This document shows, piece by piece, positions 18,197 through 27,018 of a DNA stretch of 64,000 nt. The position numbers and the translations under genes were made by a program. How positions within the stretch are numbered: position 1 is the stretch's first letter; the number at the start of each line of letters is the position of its first letter. Source of the DNA: Flammeovirgaceae bacterium SG7u.111 (lineage in GTDB: Bacteria; Bacteroidota; Bacteroidia; Cytophagales; Flammeovirgaceae). The stretch is from assembly GCA_034044135.1 (NCBI GenBank), contig CP139021.1, forward strand, positions 5,409,635-5,473,634, in the 5' to 3' direction. A model generated the notes under the pieces. That model searched no databases. It saw only the letters and a list, made by a program, of their open reading frames with translations, and was not told the origin of the DNA.

Positions 18197-21046
18197 TTAA
18201 AACTCAAAAGTCAAATCAATGATAATAGGCTCATCGTCGTTGCACAAATAGATTTCAGAGTTTCCTTGTGGCCCCATTGTATCACCTGTTTGGAACTTGG
18301 TCCCTATGGCAGGGATGTTTTTCACAAAAGAAATATCTCCAATTGGAAATTCAGGAGAAACCCTTTTATTAGGATCTTTACTTGGGTTTTCAGGAGTAAG
18401 CATACGCAAAAAGGTATGGTTTGATCGACAATACACGGTAAACCCGTTGTTGTTCTTGCCTTTCACCTTCGCCCAATACAAACTTGAAAAAAAGCCTTTA
18501 AACTCGGGGTACACAAATCCAGATTCACCGGTAATCGTATTATTGTAATCGTTCTCCCATACCTGAAACTTCGTCCCTTTCATTCGGTTACGCCACACTC
18601 GGTAAGGGCCATCACCTAGCCATTTCATCCCGCTAACTTCTGACTCAGGGAATGAAAAAGTAATTCCCTTTACGCCTTTCAGTAGTTTTTTCCCCTTTAT
18701 CTCCACCCATAGGTCAAGTTTGCCATTCGAATGAATAGTCCATTTTATAATATCTGAACTGTATTCTTTATGGGAAGCCCAACCAGGCGATTTATCCGAT
18801 TCTTCAAACACTACTTTAATCTCTACCTTTTCTTTTGATGGAGTTACTGTTAGCTCTTCTATTTTGTCTTTATGATCAAAAATGATGGGCCCATTGTTGA
18901 ATGGAATCAATTGGCTTCCCTTTTTTACTTCTTGCAACAACCCTGTTTTTTCGGAAAACTGAAAATCAATCCCGTTTGCCTTCACTTTTATCACTCCGTC
19001 TTTTGTCTCCGAAACCAGCTCGTCCCCTCCCGAATAGTCAACCTTTGGTTTGCTCAGCTGCTTCGGCATTTTTACAGGATAAGTCCATGTGAAAATTTCC
19101 ATTCCATGAGGGTCAACTGCTGTCAGGTGCAATGCATCGGCAGACTGCCAATTTTGGGGCAACCCAATGTTGAAACTTCCTTTCATACTAGGGGCAAGCG
19201 ATGGAAGCTCCACCGTGTTTTCCGAAATGACAGAAGGTGCTAGTGAACCGTCTGGTCCATCAAATTGCACCCACTTGGCTGTCATTGTACATGCAGAAAG
19301 GTTGGTAAAATGATAGCGGTTTTCTACCCTAAATATTCCATTAAAACCTTCGCGGACAAACCTATCTTCTATATAGATTGGCGACCATACTTCTTTGATG
19401 GTAAAGTAACTCGCCTCTTTCTCTCCGTAAGGACCTACAATTCCGTCTGCGGCATGGTTACCGTCCGTGTCCAACGCACCATTTTTATCGGTACGCACTA
19501 CGGCTTCATCGGCAAAGTCCCAGAGAAAACCACCTGCTGCCAAAGGCATATTCCAAATTTGCTTCCAATAATCGTCTAATCCAGCACCATGCCCGCCGTC
19601 GTACAAGCCATGCAAGAACTCGGTGGGGAAATAAATCTTGTCCTTCGCATAAGTATCGTAAGCGAAAATCTGGTAACGAGGATAATGCATCGTATTGGTT
19701 TTCCTGAAAATATTCCAAGGATGGATCACCTCACGTTGCTGAATATCCCATTTGGCATAATCATCGTCTAGCTCCGTATTCCAACCAGTTTCGTTTCCAT
19801 TTGCCCAAAGCAATATGGAAGGATGATTCACGTCCCGCGCTACTGTCTCTTTCACAATTTTTCGCCCTACTTTGGTGTCCAAATGTGGGCTATGCCAAGT
19901 ACATACTTCGTCTATCACAAATAAGCCCAAAGAATCGCAAACATCCAAGAAATGAACATCTGGCGGATAATGAGACATCCGCACGGCATTCATGTTCATG
20001 TCCTTCATCATTTTCGCATGTTCAATACTTAGTTCTTTCGAAGTGGTTCGCCCAGAGCTTGGGTAAAAAGAATGGCGATTTACCCCTTTGAATTTGATGC
20101 GCTGGCCATTTACATAAATACCATCTCCTTCCCTTACCTCCACCGTTCTGAAGCCAATGCGCTGAGTGGTTTTATGCAGCACTTTTCCTTTCTTATCCAA
20201 CAACTCAAAAGCCAATTGGTACAAATTGGGTTGCTCAGGATTCCATGTTTTGATGTCAGTAGCCTTGCTTGAGAGAGACCATTTTCCTTCTTGTTTGTCA
20301 AGATTGGCCAGGCTAAGCGACTGAATTAATTTCCCATCCAAATTTTGCAAAGAAAGCCTTAGGTTTTGAGCGGAAGGAGCATTTACAAAAACATCCGCTT
20401 TGATATCTCCCGAAGCCTTGGCGTCAACAGCTACTCTTTCGATGTGTTCTTTGGGAGAAGCCTGCAAATAAACAGGTCGGTAGATACCTCCAAAAATCCA
20501 GAAATCAGCTTTCCGCTCCGCATGGTTGATCGACTCGTTTGATGAAGCCTTGTTTACTTTCACCTCTATCAAGTTTTCCTTTCCATATTTCAGCAGCTTA
20601 GAAATGTCGTATTTGAATTCATAAAAGGCACCTTGATGAACCTCTCCCGCCAACTTTCCATTTATTTTCACTTCCGCATCGGTCATCACTCCTTCAAACA
20701 CAATCTTCACATTTCTCGATTTCCATTCAGCAGGAACATTGAAGGTATGCTTATACAGCCCATGCTCGTTCAAGCGACCTTCAAAATCATCGTGCCCGTA
20801 ATCGTACTGCCCAAACCCTTGCAATTCCCAACACGAAGGCACGCCGATTTTGGTCCATTTGCCGCTTTCGTTACCCGCCGAGCAGAAAAAGTCCCATTCC
20901 ACCATGTCGTCCTTGCTAGTACCCGACAGGTATTTTATGTTAGTTAATTGAGTTTCCCCAACGGTTGGTTGGGCATAAAGAGTTGTCATTGAAATTAGTT
21001 GGAAAATCATCCAACTGAGCAAAAGTTGAGTTTTGATATTTTTCAT
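18197..21046 (-). CDS. GH2 beta-galactosidase-like enzyme (LacZ type)
   Basis: A 949-residue exported protein (signal peptide about 1-25). The layout is that of the large LacZ class: sugar-binding domain with PSCWELQGFGQYDYG, Ig-like domains, the TIM barrel with FKGVNRHSFYP and NAVRMSHYPP, the acid/base in NHPSILLWANGNETGWN (standard Asn-Glu pair), and the nucleophile segment FPTEFLHGL. A long C-terminal domain (about 650-949) resembles the LacZ small chain/galactose-mutarotase-like sandwich. It is the first gene of the operon, divergent from the regulator. It probably removes terminal beta-galactose from algal oligosaccharides. Confidence 0.87.
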   Translation of the reverse strand: MKNIKTQLLLSWMIFQLISMTTLYAQPTVGETQLTNIKYLSGTSKDDMVEWDFFCSAGNESGKWTKIGVPSCWELQGFGQYDYGHDDFEGRLNEHGLYKHTFNVPAEWKSRNVKIVFEGVMTDAEVKINGKLAGEVHQGAFYEFKYDISKLLKYGKENLIEVKVNKASSNESINHAERKADFWIFGGIYRPVYLQASPKEHIERVAVDAKASGDIKADVFVNAPSAQNLRLSLQNLDGKLIQSLSLANLDKQEGKWSLSSKATDIKTWNPEQPNLYQLAFELLDKKGKVLHKTTQRIGFRTVEVREGDGIYVNGQRIKFKGVNRHSFYPSSGRTTSKELSIEHAKMMKDMNMNAVRMSHYPPDVHFLDVCDSLGLFVIDEVCTWHSPHLDTKVGRKIVKETVARDVNHPSILLWANGNETGWNTELDDDYAKWDIQQREVIHPWNIFRKTNTMHYPRYQIFAYDTYAKDKIYFPTEFLHGLYDGGHGAGLDDYWKQIWNMPLAAGGFLWDFADEAVVRTDKNGALDTDGNHAADGIVGPYGEKEASYFTIKEVWSPIYIEDRFVREGFNGIFRVENRYHFTNLSACTMTAKWVQFDGPDGSLAPSVISENTVELPSLAPSMKGSFNIGLPQNWQSADALHLTAVDPHGMEIFTWTYPVKMPKQLSKPKVDYSGGDELVSETKDGVIKVKANGIDFQFSEKTGLLQEVKKGSQLIPFNNGPIIFDHKDKIEELTVTPSKEKVEIKVVFEESDKSPGWASHKEYSSDIIKWTIHSNGKLDLWVEIKGKKLLKGVKGITFSFPESEVSGMKWLGDGPYRVWRNRMKGTKFQVWENDYNNTITGESGFVYPEFKGFFSSLYWAKVKGKNNNGFTVYCRSNHTFLRMLTPENPSKDPNKRVSPEFPIGDISFVKNIPAIGTKFQTGDTMGPQGNSEIYLCNDDEPIIIDLTFEF

Positions 21047-21131
21047 TATAAGGAGGTGTTTATTTCAAAATGATTGGGAAAGTCCGAAATCCTTCTTAAA
21101 GGAAGCATCTCCATTGTAATTTCACTAACTT

Positions 21132-21159
21132 TAACGCCGCTTTAACGGTAGCTATAACG
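21132..21159. promoter_or_regulatory. three direct repeats of TAACG, candidate operator
   Basis: TAACG occurs at 21132-21136, 21143-21147 and 21155-21159, a spacing of 11 and 12 bases (about one helical turn). They lie in the 168-base divergent region between the operon and its likely winged-helix regulator. No clear TAnnTTTG box was found here. Confidence 0.35.
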
Positions 21160-21214
21160 GTTCTTAATAGCCCTAAAATCACCAAAAACCCAATTTTCAA
21201 TTGACTCCAACTAA

Positions 21215-22369
21215 ATGCTCTCTAAGGAAAAAAAACTGGAAATAACGAAGAAAACCACAGAAAGCAGCACTTTCAAAAATGCCCCCACCAGCATCGCTCT
21301 TTTGCAATACTTGGTAAATGCCAATATTGACGAGCATTTTCTGAAAGAAGGCATCATTGATATGGAGTTTTTTGGAGGTAGCCCCAGTTCCGATAAAAGC
21401 AACCCAAGGGTAAGGGTGAATATCTATAACCTTCGCAAAAAGCTTAAAAGCTATTATGAAAAAGAGGGGGCAAATGAGGCATGGCAGATAAAAATAGACA
21501 AAGGGCAGTATAGCGTTCGGTTTGAAAAGCAAGGCCTTCGGCAAGCCAAATTTCTTCCCAAGTACCCAACTTACAAACACTTGCTGCCTTATGTGCTTTT
21601 GCTTGTGATTGCTGGCGCATGGGTTATTTCCACCCTCCCCAAAAGCAAACCTTTGATTTGGAAAGGCTTCTTCGATAACCAACATACAACCAACCTCTAC
21701 ATTGGCGATGCCTTTGGATATGGGGGAAAAACCATATCGGGGTTGGGTGGCTGGACACGCAACTTCCAGATCAACAGCTTAGATGAATATTATGCGCTAC
21801 TGGAAGAAAAGCCAGAACTTAAGGAACAAACAAGCCCGTTAGATTTCAATTATTCCACCCGAATGGCCGAAAATGCAACTCATTCCCTCGCTCGTTTTTT
21901 TACCCGATGGGAGCACGACTTTGAAATCAAGTATGCTACTAAAACATCCTTTTCAGACATAAAAAAAGGAAATACCATTTATGTAGGTAGGTTTCTCAAC
22001 CAAAAGGATTTTGTGTACCTGTTCAATGAAGCCAATTCTTACTTTAGTATTGAAGATAAAAAAATAGCGTTCAAAGGGCACAAAACGATAAGCGATACCA
22101 CGATTGTCATCAGCCAAACTGGAACCGATTTGGACTATACCATCGTATCTAGAATTCCCGGACCAAATGACACCGAGCAGTTTTTCTTTTTCTCCAATCA
22201 TGATATTGGCGTGATGGCAACGGTAGAATACTTCACCAACCCCGATTCCCTAAAAGCTTTCACCCAAAAACACCTACAAAACAGCCCTTATTTTACAGCA
22301 ATATACAAGGTCAAAGGCAAAGAGCGGATCAACCTCAAACTAGAACCTTTGGTGGTAGCGCCGATGTAG
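21215..22369 (+). CDS. membrane-anchored winged-helix transcriptional regulator
   Basis: A 384-residue one-component regulator. Residues 1-108 form a winged-helix domain: LLQYLVNANI, then SNPRVRVNIYNLRKKLKSYYE (recognition helix region) and KGQYSVRF (wing), the type also found at the N-terminus of adenylate cyclase- and TolB-linked regulators. One transmembrane helix (about 118-140, YVLLLVIAGAWVIS) and a periplasmic domain of about 240 residues follow. It is divergent from the six-gene operon, so it probably controls it by sensing a ligand outside the cytoplasm. Its final 43 bases, including the stop codon, are repeated past the RAYT gene. Confidence 0.75.
   Translation: MLSKEKKLEITKKTTESSTFKNAPTSIALLQYLVNANIDEHFLKEGIIDMEFFGGSPSSDKSNPRVRVNIYNLRKKLKSYYEKEGANEAWQIKIDKGQYSVRFEKQGLRQAKFLPKYPTYKHLLPYVLLLVIAGAWVISTLPKSKPLIWKGFFDNQHTTNLYIGDAFGYGGKTISGLGGWTRNFQINSLDEYYALLEEKPELKEQTSPLDFNYSTRMAENATHSLARFFTRWEHDFEIKYATKTSFSDIKKGNTIYVGRFLNQKDFVYLFNEANSYFSIEDKKIAFKGHKTISDTTIVISQTGTDLDYTIVSRIPGPNDTEQFFFFSNHDIGVMATVEYFTNPDSLKAFTQKHLQNSPYFTAIYKVKGKERINLKLEPLVVAPM
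22327..22369 (+). repeat. 43-bp direct repeat, left copy (end of the regulator gene)
   Basis: Runs from GATCAACCTC to CCGATGTAG and includes the regulator stop codon. The copy at 23148-23190 differs at one base (A to T in GGTGGTAGCG). Confidence 0.95.
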
Positions 22370-22411
22370 AATTTGCTAATTATTTTTACTATTTTAGTTG
22401 TTATGATGAAC

Positions 22412-22440
22412 CGATGGTCTCGCTGCGAGCGAGGCCATCG
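22412..22440. repeat. REP-like hairpin, left of the RAYT gene
   Basis: CGATGGTCTCGCT (22412-22424) pairs with AGCGAGGCCATCG (22428-22440) around a GCG loop, with one T-G pair. It is the inverted counterpart of 23102-23130. Confidence 0.9.
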
Positions 22441-22464
22441 ATAGGTTACATCATGTTCCATTAA

Positions 22465-23085
22465 ATGAATAAACTCATGGACAAAAGAACCACACTGTTA
22501 ATCCCAGGCAACTACTATCATATTTATAACAGAGGAATTAATAGGCAGCATGTATTCTTTGAGGAAAGGAACTATTCATATTTTTTAGGAAAATATACCA
22601 AATTTGTCCATGGGTTTGCCAAGACTTTCGCCTATTGTTTACTAAAAAACCACTACCACCTACTCGTACAAATAAGAGAAGAAAAAGAGCTACTAAAACT
22701 CATTCATAAAAACCAAGAAAAGCCTTTGTCTTGGCATACCAGTAATGCCTTCTCTAGTTTCTTGCAAGGATATGTACAAGGGATAAATAAAACTCATGGA
22801 AGATCTGGGGCACTCTTTGAAGAACCATTTAAAAGGATGGAAGTACTGGATGAAGTATATTTTACCCAATTAGTCGTCTATATCCATACAAATCCTCAGA
22901 AACATCAACTCATCTCTGACTTTAGAAATTATCCACATTCTTCTTACCATGCACACCTTACGGAAAAGAAAACAAAACTTTGCAGAGAGGACGTTTTGAG
23001 TTGGTTTGGAGGCGAAGAAGCATACATACAAGCACATGCTACTAACAATACTTCTGCATCCTCAGAAAAATGGATGTTGGAATAG
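22465..23085 (+). mobile_element. RAYT: REP-associated tyrosine transposase (IS200-like Y1 family)
   Basis: This 206-residue protein belongs to the HUH endonuclease superfamily. Motifs seen: GNYYHIYNRGINRQ at the start, LLKNHYHLLVQI (the His-x-His metal site, about residues 68-79) and VVYIHTNPQKH (about 138-148, the tyrosine-helix region Y140). The related RAYT proteins cut and join REP hairpins in single-stranded DNA. Unlike IS200/IS605 elements it is a single domestic-looking gene flanked on both sides by its own REP hairpins in opposite orientation. The reading frame is intact, so it may still be active. Confidence 0.9.
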
Positions 23086-23101
23086 CTAAAAGCGACAAAA
23101 T

Positions 23102-23130
23102 CGATGGCCTCGCTCCGAGCGAGACCATCG
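23102..23130. repeat. REP-like hairpin, right of the RAYT gene
   Basis: CGATGGCCTCGCT (23102-23114) pairs with AGCGAGACCATCG (23118-23130) around a CCG loop. It is the reverse complement of the left hairpin apart from the loop. Confidence 0.9.
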
Positions 23131-23147
23131 CTATCCCCCGCTCAATT

Positions 23148-23190
23148 GATCAACCTCAAACTAGAACCTTTGGTGGTTGCGCCGATGTAG
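23148..23190 (+). repeat. 43-bp direct repeat, right copy
   Basis: A second copy of the end of the regulator gene lies just outside the right REP hairpin. The remaining sequence to 23384 is AT-rich and holds no gene or clear promoter. Confidence 0.95.
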
Positions 23191-23384
23191 GGAAAATGGA
23201 ATTATAAAACATACCTGTCTTTTTAAAATATCTCTTGTAACAAAATTCCCACAACTCTTTCAATAATTTGACGTAAACCTTCAAAAGCTCTACCACTTTG
23301 CATTAGAGCAAAAAGAGAGTATGTTATTTACTGTCTAACAATCAATTTTTCTCTACGCAATTTTGATCATTAAAAACTGATTCT

Positions 23385-24650
23385 ATGAAACAGAAATTCT
23401 TATTGCTGTATTTTTTGACATGTTCTACTTGTGTTATTGCCCAAAGTCAAGATAAAAAAATCATTGGAAAAATATTTTCACAACAGACCTCTGAACCTAT
23501 ATCGCTCGTCACCATACAGATTAGCTCTGAAAAAACAGGAGTGGTTTCCGATAACCAAGGAAATTTTGAAATTATCATCCCCGCAAATCTTTTAAATGAT
23601 ACGCTTTTAATCTCCCATGTTGGGTATATGAATCGTAAAATAAAAATTGAAACCCTCCCAAATAACTTCGAAATTTTCTTAGAAGAGGATACAATTAAAC
23701 TTAATGATGTAAATGTCGAGGATTATAGAAAACCTGAACCTTTCGCTACCATGAAAGGCATTAGAAAAGCTAAAAAATACAATAAGCCCTTGTTCTATAA
23801 AATTTCACTAGACAGTGCTATTCGTAAAGCTGAGCTAGAGCAAAAGCACGTACTTTTATATTTTACAACAGAATGGTGCGGCCCTTGCAACTTTTTACAA
23901 GTAAAGGTTTTTCCCGATAGTGTGGTAAGGGAAATACTTGTAGAAAAGTATATCCCGCTAAAGTATGACGGCGATGCTCTGACAAGTGAAAAGATTAAAA
24001 AAGAATTTCAAATTGTAGGATACCCAACATTCATAGTAATTGACGATCAAAAACAAATAAGAAAAAAGAAGTTCGGTGGCGTTAAAAACAAAGATGAATT
24101 TTTAACATTTCTACAAGAAGATCTTTCTGAAACTCCAGTTGAAATAAGCGAAGAAGAAATACATGCTAAGGCTTTTAAGAAAAAAGCATATCCTCCTTTT
24201 AAACCTAATTTGGGTGTTGACTTCGGTGCTAATATAAATGAGAAAGGAGGAGGGGTTTCTTCAAGCTTTTTTGTTTCGATGGAAAAGAAACGCTACTTAA
24301 TTCGCCCGAAAATCAATTATTCTGTAACCCATTTTGGAGACACTAAAGCTAAGTTTTTAAATATTCCTGTTGATTTAGGATTCTCTTTTTATAAGGGAAT
24401 GCTATTTTCTTTACCAGGAGGTTTTAATTCCATAATATCACCTTATTACGGCCTTATTCTCAATGATATTAATAGCGATTCGAAAAATGATTATGGATTG
24501 AGGTATGGAGTTGAATGCTACGTAGGAGGGGATTCTAAAATAGGAATGGCACTGTTTTATAACCATGGGATGAAAGATATTGTATTTGCAGACCAGATAT
24601 ACCAAAATAGAAACTTAACTCTAAGTGTATTTTTTATGCTCTCTCGCTAA
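23385..24650 (+). CDS. CarboxypepD-regulatory / thioredoxin / beta-barrel fusion protein
   Basis: A 421-residue exported protein (signal peptide 1-19). Domain order: a carboxypeptidase-regulatory-like domain (about 24-110, GKIFSQQTSEPISLVTIQI and HVGYMNRKIKI, the TonB-receptor plug-like beta-sandwich); a thioredoxin fold (about 135-255) with catalytic TEWCGPCNF and a cis-Pro GYPTF; and a C-terminal membrane-barrel-like region (about 275-421) ending VFFMLSR. The combination would place a redox-active domain at the outer membrane, facing the periplasm or the surface. The function is unknown. Confidence 0.7.
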   Translation: MKQKFLLLYFLTCSTCVIAQSQDKKIIGKIFSQQTSEPISLVTIQISSEKTGVVSDNQGNFEIIIPANLLNDTLLISHVGYMNRKIKIETLPNNFEIFLEEDTIKLNDVNVEDYRKPEPFATMKGIRKAKKYNKPLFYKISLDSAIRKAELEQKHVLLYFTTEWCGPCNFLQVKVFPDSVVREILVEKYIPLKYDGDALTSEKIKKEFQIVGYPTFIVIDDQKQIRKKKFGGVKNKDEFLTFLQEDLSETPVEISEEEIHAKAFKKKAYPPFKPNLGVDFGANINEKGGGVSSSFFVSMEKKRYLIRPKINYSVTHFGDTKAKFLNIPVDLGFSFYKGMLFSLPGGFNSIISPYYGLILNDINSDSKNDYGLRYGVECYVGGDSKIGMALFYNHGMKDIVFADQIYQNRNLTLSVFFMLSR

Positions 24651-24707
24651 CTTTTCGGCATCATTCCACGCTAGAATTAGCTGAGAATTTTCACTACCTT
24701 AGCCGCT

Positions 24708-25487
24708 ATGAGCAAAATCGAGATCAGGACGGTAAATGTAGTCCAATACATCACCCCACTGCGGGAAGGTGGCTCGCTCCCGGCCATTGTAAAAGCAGAC
24801 GATGATTTTATGTATGTGCTGAAATTTAGGGGAGCTGGGCAAGGGAAAAAAGCCTTGATTGCCGAGCTAATAGGTGGAGAGCTTGCCCGAGCAATTGGTT
24901 TGAAAGTTCCAGAGCTGGTGTTTATGCACCTCGACGATTCTTTTAGCAAAACCGAGCCTGACGAAGAAATCCAAGACCTCTTAAAATTTAGCGTGGGGCT
25001 CAACTTGGGCTTGCACTACCTCTCAGGTGCCATCACCTACGATCCGTTGGTTTCCATTGCCGATCCAGTGTCTGCTTCAAAAGTAGTGCTACTCGACAGC
25101 ATGATCACCAACATTGACCGGACGGCTAAAAACACCAACCTGCTAAATTGGAAAAATGAACTGTGGCTCATTGACCATGGGGCAAGCTTGTATTTCCACC
25201 ACAACTGGGCGAGTTGGGAAAGCCACCTTCCCCGCACCTTTCCCAGTATAAAAGATCATGTGTTGCTCGAAAGAGCCGACCATTTGGAAAAAACGGCAAA
25301 AGAAATTCAGGCTTTGCTAACTCAAGCTAAAATAGAGGAAATTATCTCGATCATACCTGAAGAATGGCTAGATGACAAATCGAACACCATCACTCCCGAC
25401 GAAATGAGAGCTGCTTATGTCCAATTTTTGAGCTCCAAACTAGCCAATATAGAACTACTAGCCAAAGAAGCGGAAGATGCAAGATAA
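24708..25487 (+). CDS. HipA-like kinase (HipA_2 type)
   Basis: A 259-residue member of the HipA-like Ser/Thr or small-molecule kinase group, shorter than HipA itself (about 440). Seen: YVLKFRG with the ATP-lysine near 39, LIAELIGGELA (the pairing Glu), the catalytic loop DSMITNIDRTAKNTN (Asp-x-Arg plus two Asn), and WLIDHGASL in the DFG position. No N-terminal HipA subdomain and no HipB-like antitoxin is present. The next gene overlaps it by 11 bases and encodes DUF3037, so the two are translated as a pair. The target is unknown. Confidence 0.8.
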   Translation: MSKIEIRTVNVVQYITPLREGGSLPAIVKADDDFMYVLKFRGAGQGKKALIAELIGGELARAIGLKVPELVFMHLDDSFSKTEPDEEIQDLLKFSVGLNLGLHYLSGAITYDPLVSIADPVSASKVVLLDSMITNIDRTAKNTNLLNWKNELWLIDHGASLYFHHNWASWESHLPRTFPSIKDHVLLERADHLEKTAKEIQALLTQAKIEEIISIIPEEWLDDKSNTITPDEMRAAYVQFLSSKLANIELLAKEAEDAR

Positions 25488-25860
25488 AGTCACATACGAA
25501 TATGCCGTCATCAGGGTAGTGCCCAAAGTAGAGCGTGAGGAATTTCTGAACGTTGGCGTTATCCTTTTTTCCAAACGCAAAAAGTACTTGGGAATCAGAT
25601 ACCACATAGATGAAAAACGGTTAAAAGCCTTTTCAGCAGACCTTGACCCTGATATGCTGAAAAACTACCTAGAAGCATGGGAAAAAGTATGCCAGGGGGG
25701 GAAAGAAGGAGGTTGCATTGGGCAACTGGACTTGCCCTCTAGGTTTCGTTGGTTGGTTGCTTCCAGAAGCACCATTATCCAAAGCTCCAAAACACACCCC
25801 GGCTTATGCCACAACCCCGAACAGGTACTGGAAAACCTTTTCCAATCGAAGGTGTTGTAA
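25477..25860 (+). CDS. DUF3037 family protein, partner of the HipA-like kinase
   Basis: A 127-residue cytoplasmic protein of unknown function. It has the family signature YEYAVIRVVPKVEREEFLNVGVIL and a later W/R-rich turn (RFRWLVASRSTIIQSS). The start codon lies inside the kinase gene (11-base overlap), so translation is coupled. DUF3037 genes are repeatedly found next to HipA-like kinases in bacteria, which suggests that it is an accessory, inhibitor or substrate protein of the kinase; none of these is shown here. Confidence 0.8.
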   Translation: MQDKVTYEYAVIRVVPKVEREEFLNVGVILFSKRKKYLGIRYHIDEKRLKAFSADLDPDMLKNYLEAWEKVCQGGKEGGCIGQLDLPSRFRWLVASRSTIIQSSKTHPGLCHNPEQVLENLFQSKVL

Positions 25861-25901
25861 AACGGTATAAATCCTTTACTTTTTAACTGGCAAAATCAGC
25901 A

Positions 25902-26939
25902 ATGAAACAATTCGGAGGAAAAATAAACCAAGAGCTAAAAGAATCATATGCCAACTCCCCCAACTGGAAAAACGGGAAGTTTGAAAACTTGGAAGAGACC
26001 AATATGGATATCAATTTCCAAACCCTCCCTAAGCTCCTCTACAAGCAATTTTTCCAAACAGAAGGCAGAGCTCCTAAAGAGAAATTAACCGTTGCCGGTT
26101 TCAATAAGGAAGAGTTCTTAAGCGAGTCGGAAGAGGCAAAGTTCATCTGGTATGGGCATTCCGTTGTGTTGATGAGGGTCAGCGGAAAAACGCTGCTTAT
26201 CGACCCTATGCTAGGAGGAGATGCCGCACCTATTGCCCCATTTCCCAGCAAACGCTTTTCGGAAAATACGCTGGACATCATCGAAGATTTCCCCGAAATA
26301 GACCTAGTCCTCCTAACGCACGACCATTACGACCACCTCGATTATGCCAGTATCTTAAAACTAAAAGGGAAAACCAAACAGTATTTTGTGGCGATGGGGG
26401 TAAAAAGACACCTGGTAAAATGGGGGATTTCCCCCGATACCATCACCGAATTTGACTGGTGGGATAACGATACTTTGGACGATATTTCTATCACTTTCAC
26501 CCCAACAAGGCATTTCTCTGGAAGGGGCCTGACCGATAGGGCAAAATCGCTCTGGGGTGGGTGGGCATTCAAAACAGAGAAAGAAAACATCTATTTCAGT
26601 GGGGACAGCGGATATGGGGAGCATTTCAAAGAGGTAGGCGAAAAACTAGGTCCTTTTGATTTCGGGTTTATGGAATGCGGGCAGTACAATGAAAACTGGC
26701 ACCAAATACACATGTACCCCGAAGAAAGCATCCAAGCCGCTCTTGAAGCAAAAGTAAAAAAAGCACTGCCTGTTCACTGGGCTGGTTTTACCTTGGCCCA
26801 GCACTCTTGGAAAGAACCCGTAGAGCGTTTTGTAGTAGAAGCCCAAAAGCAAAAATTAGAAATAAGCACACCTCAGCTTGGGAGTTTATTTTCTCGTTCA
26901 GATAAGCAAAATTTAGAATGGTGGAAGGAGATTGGGTAA
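25902..26939 (+). CDS. metallo-beta-lactamase-fold phosphodiesterase (NAPE-PLD/UlaG-like)
   Basis: A 345-residue cytoplasmic hydrolase. The metal site is clear: LLTHDHYDHLD (HxHxDH), a later FSGDSGYG Asp, and PVHWAGF as the final His. FIWYGHSVVLMRVSGKTLLIDPML is the family entry strand. The protein resembles N-acyl-phosphatidylethanolamine phospholipase D-like proteins and UlaG-type lactonases. The natural substrate cannot be fixed. It starts 41 bases after the DUF3037 gene in the same direction and may be co-transcribed. Confidence 0.85.
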   Translation: MKQFGGKINQELKESYANSPNWKNGKFENLEETNMDINFQTLPKLLYKQFFQTEGRAPKEKLTVAGFNKEEFLSESEEAKFIWYGHSVVLMRVSGKTLLIDPMLGGDAAPIAPFPSKRFSENTLDIIEDFPEIDLVLLTHDHYDHLDYASILKLKGKTKQYFVAMGVKRHLVKWGISPDTITEFDWWDNDTLDDISITFTPTRHFSGRGLTDRAKSLWGGWAFKTEKENIYFSGDSGYGEHFKEVGEKLGPFDFGFMECGQYNENWHQIHMYPEESIQAALEAKVKKALPVHWAGFTLAQHSWKEPVERFVVEAQKQKLEISTPQLGSLFSRSDKQNLEWWKEIG

Positions 26940-26955
26940 TGCAAACTCCCTTTTC

Positions 26956-27017
26956 AGACGCCATAAATGGGCGTCTCTACATTTTCTAACCTCTAGCTTC
27001 CAACCTCTAATTTCTAA
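26956..27017. repeat. palindrome plus pyrimidine-rich tail between convergent genes
   Basis: AGACGCC (26956-26962) pairs with GGCGTCT (26970-26976), then a tail with two copies of an AACCTCTA-containing unit. The 35405-35465 element has the same tail after a different palindrome; it probably also works as a bidirectional terminator. Confidence 0.6.
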
Positions 27018-27018
27018 T

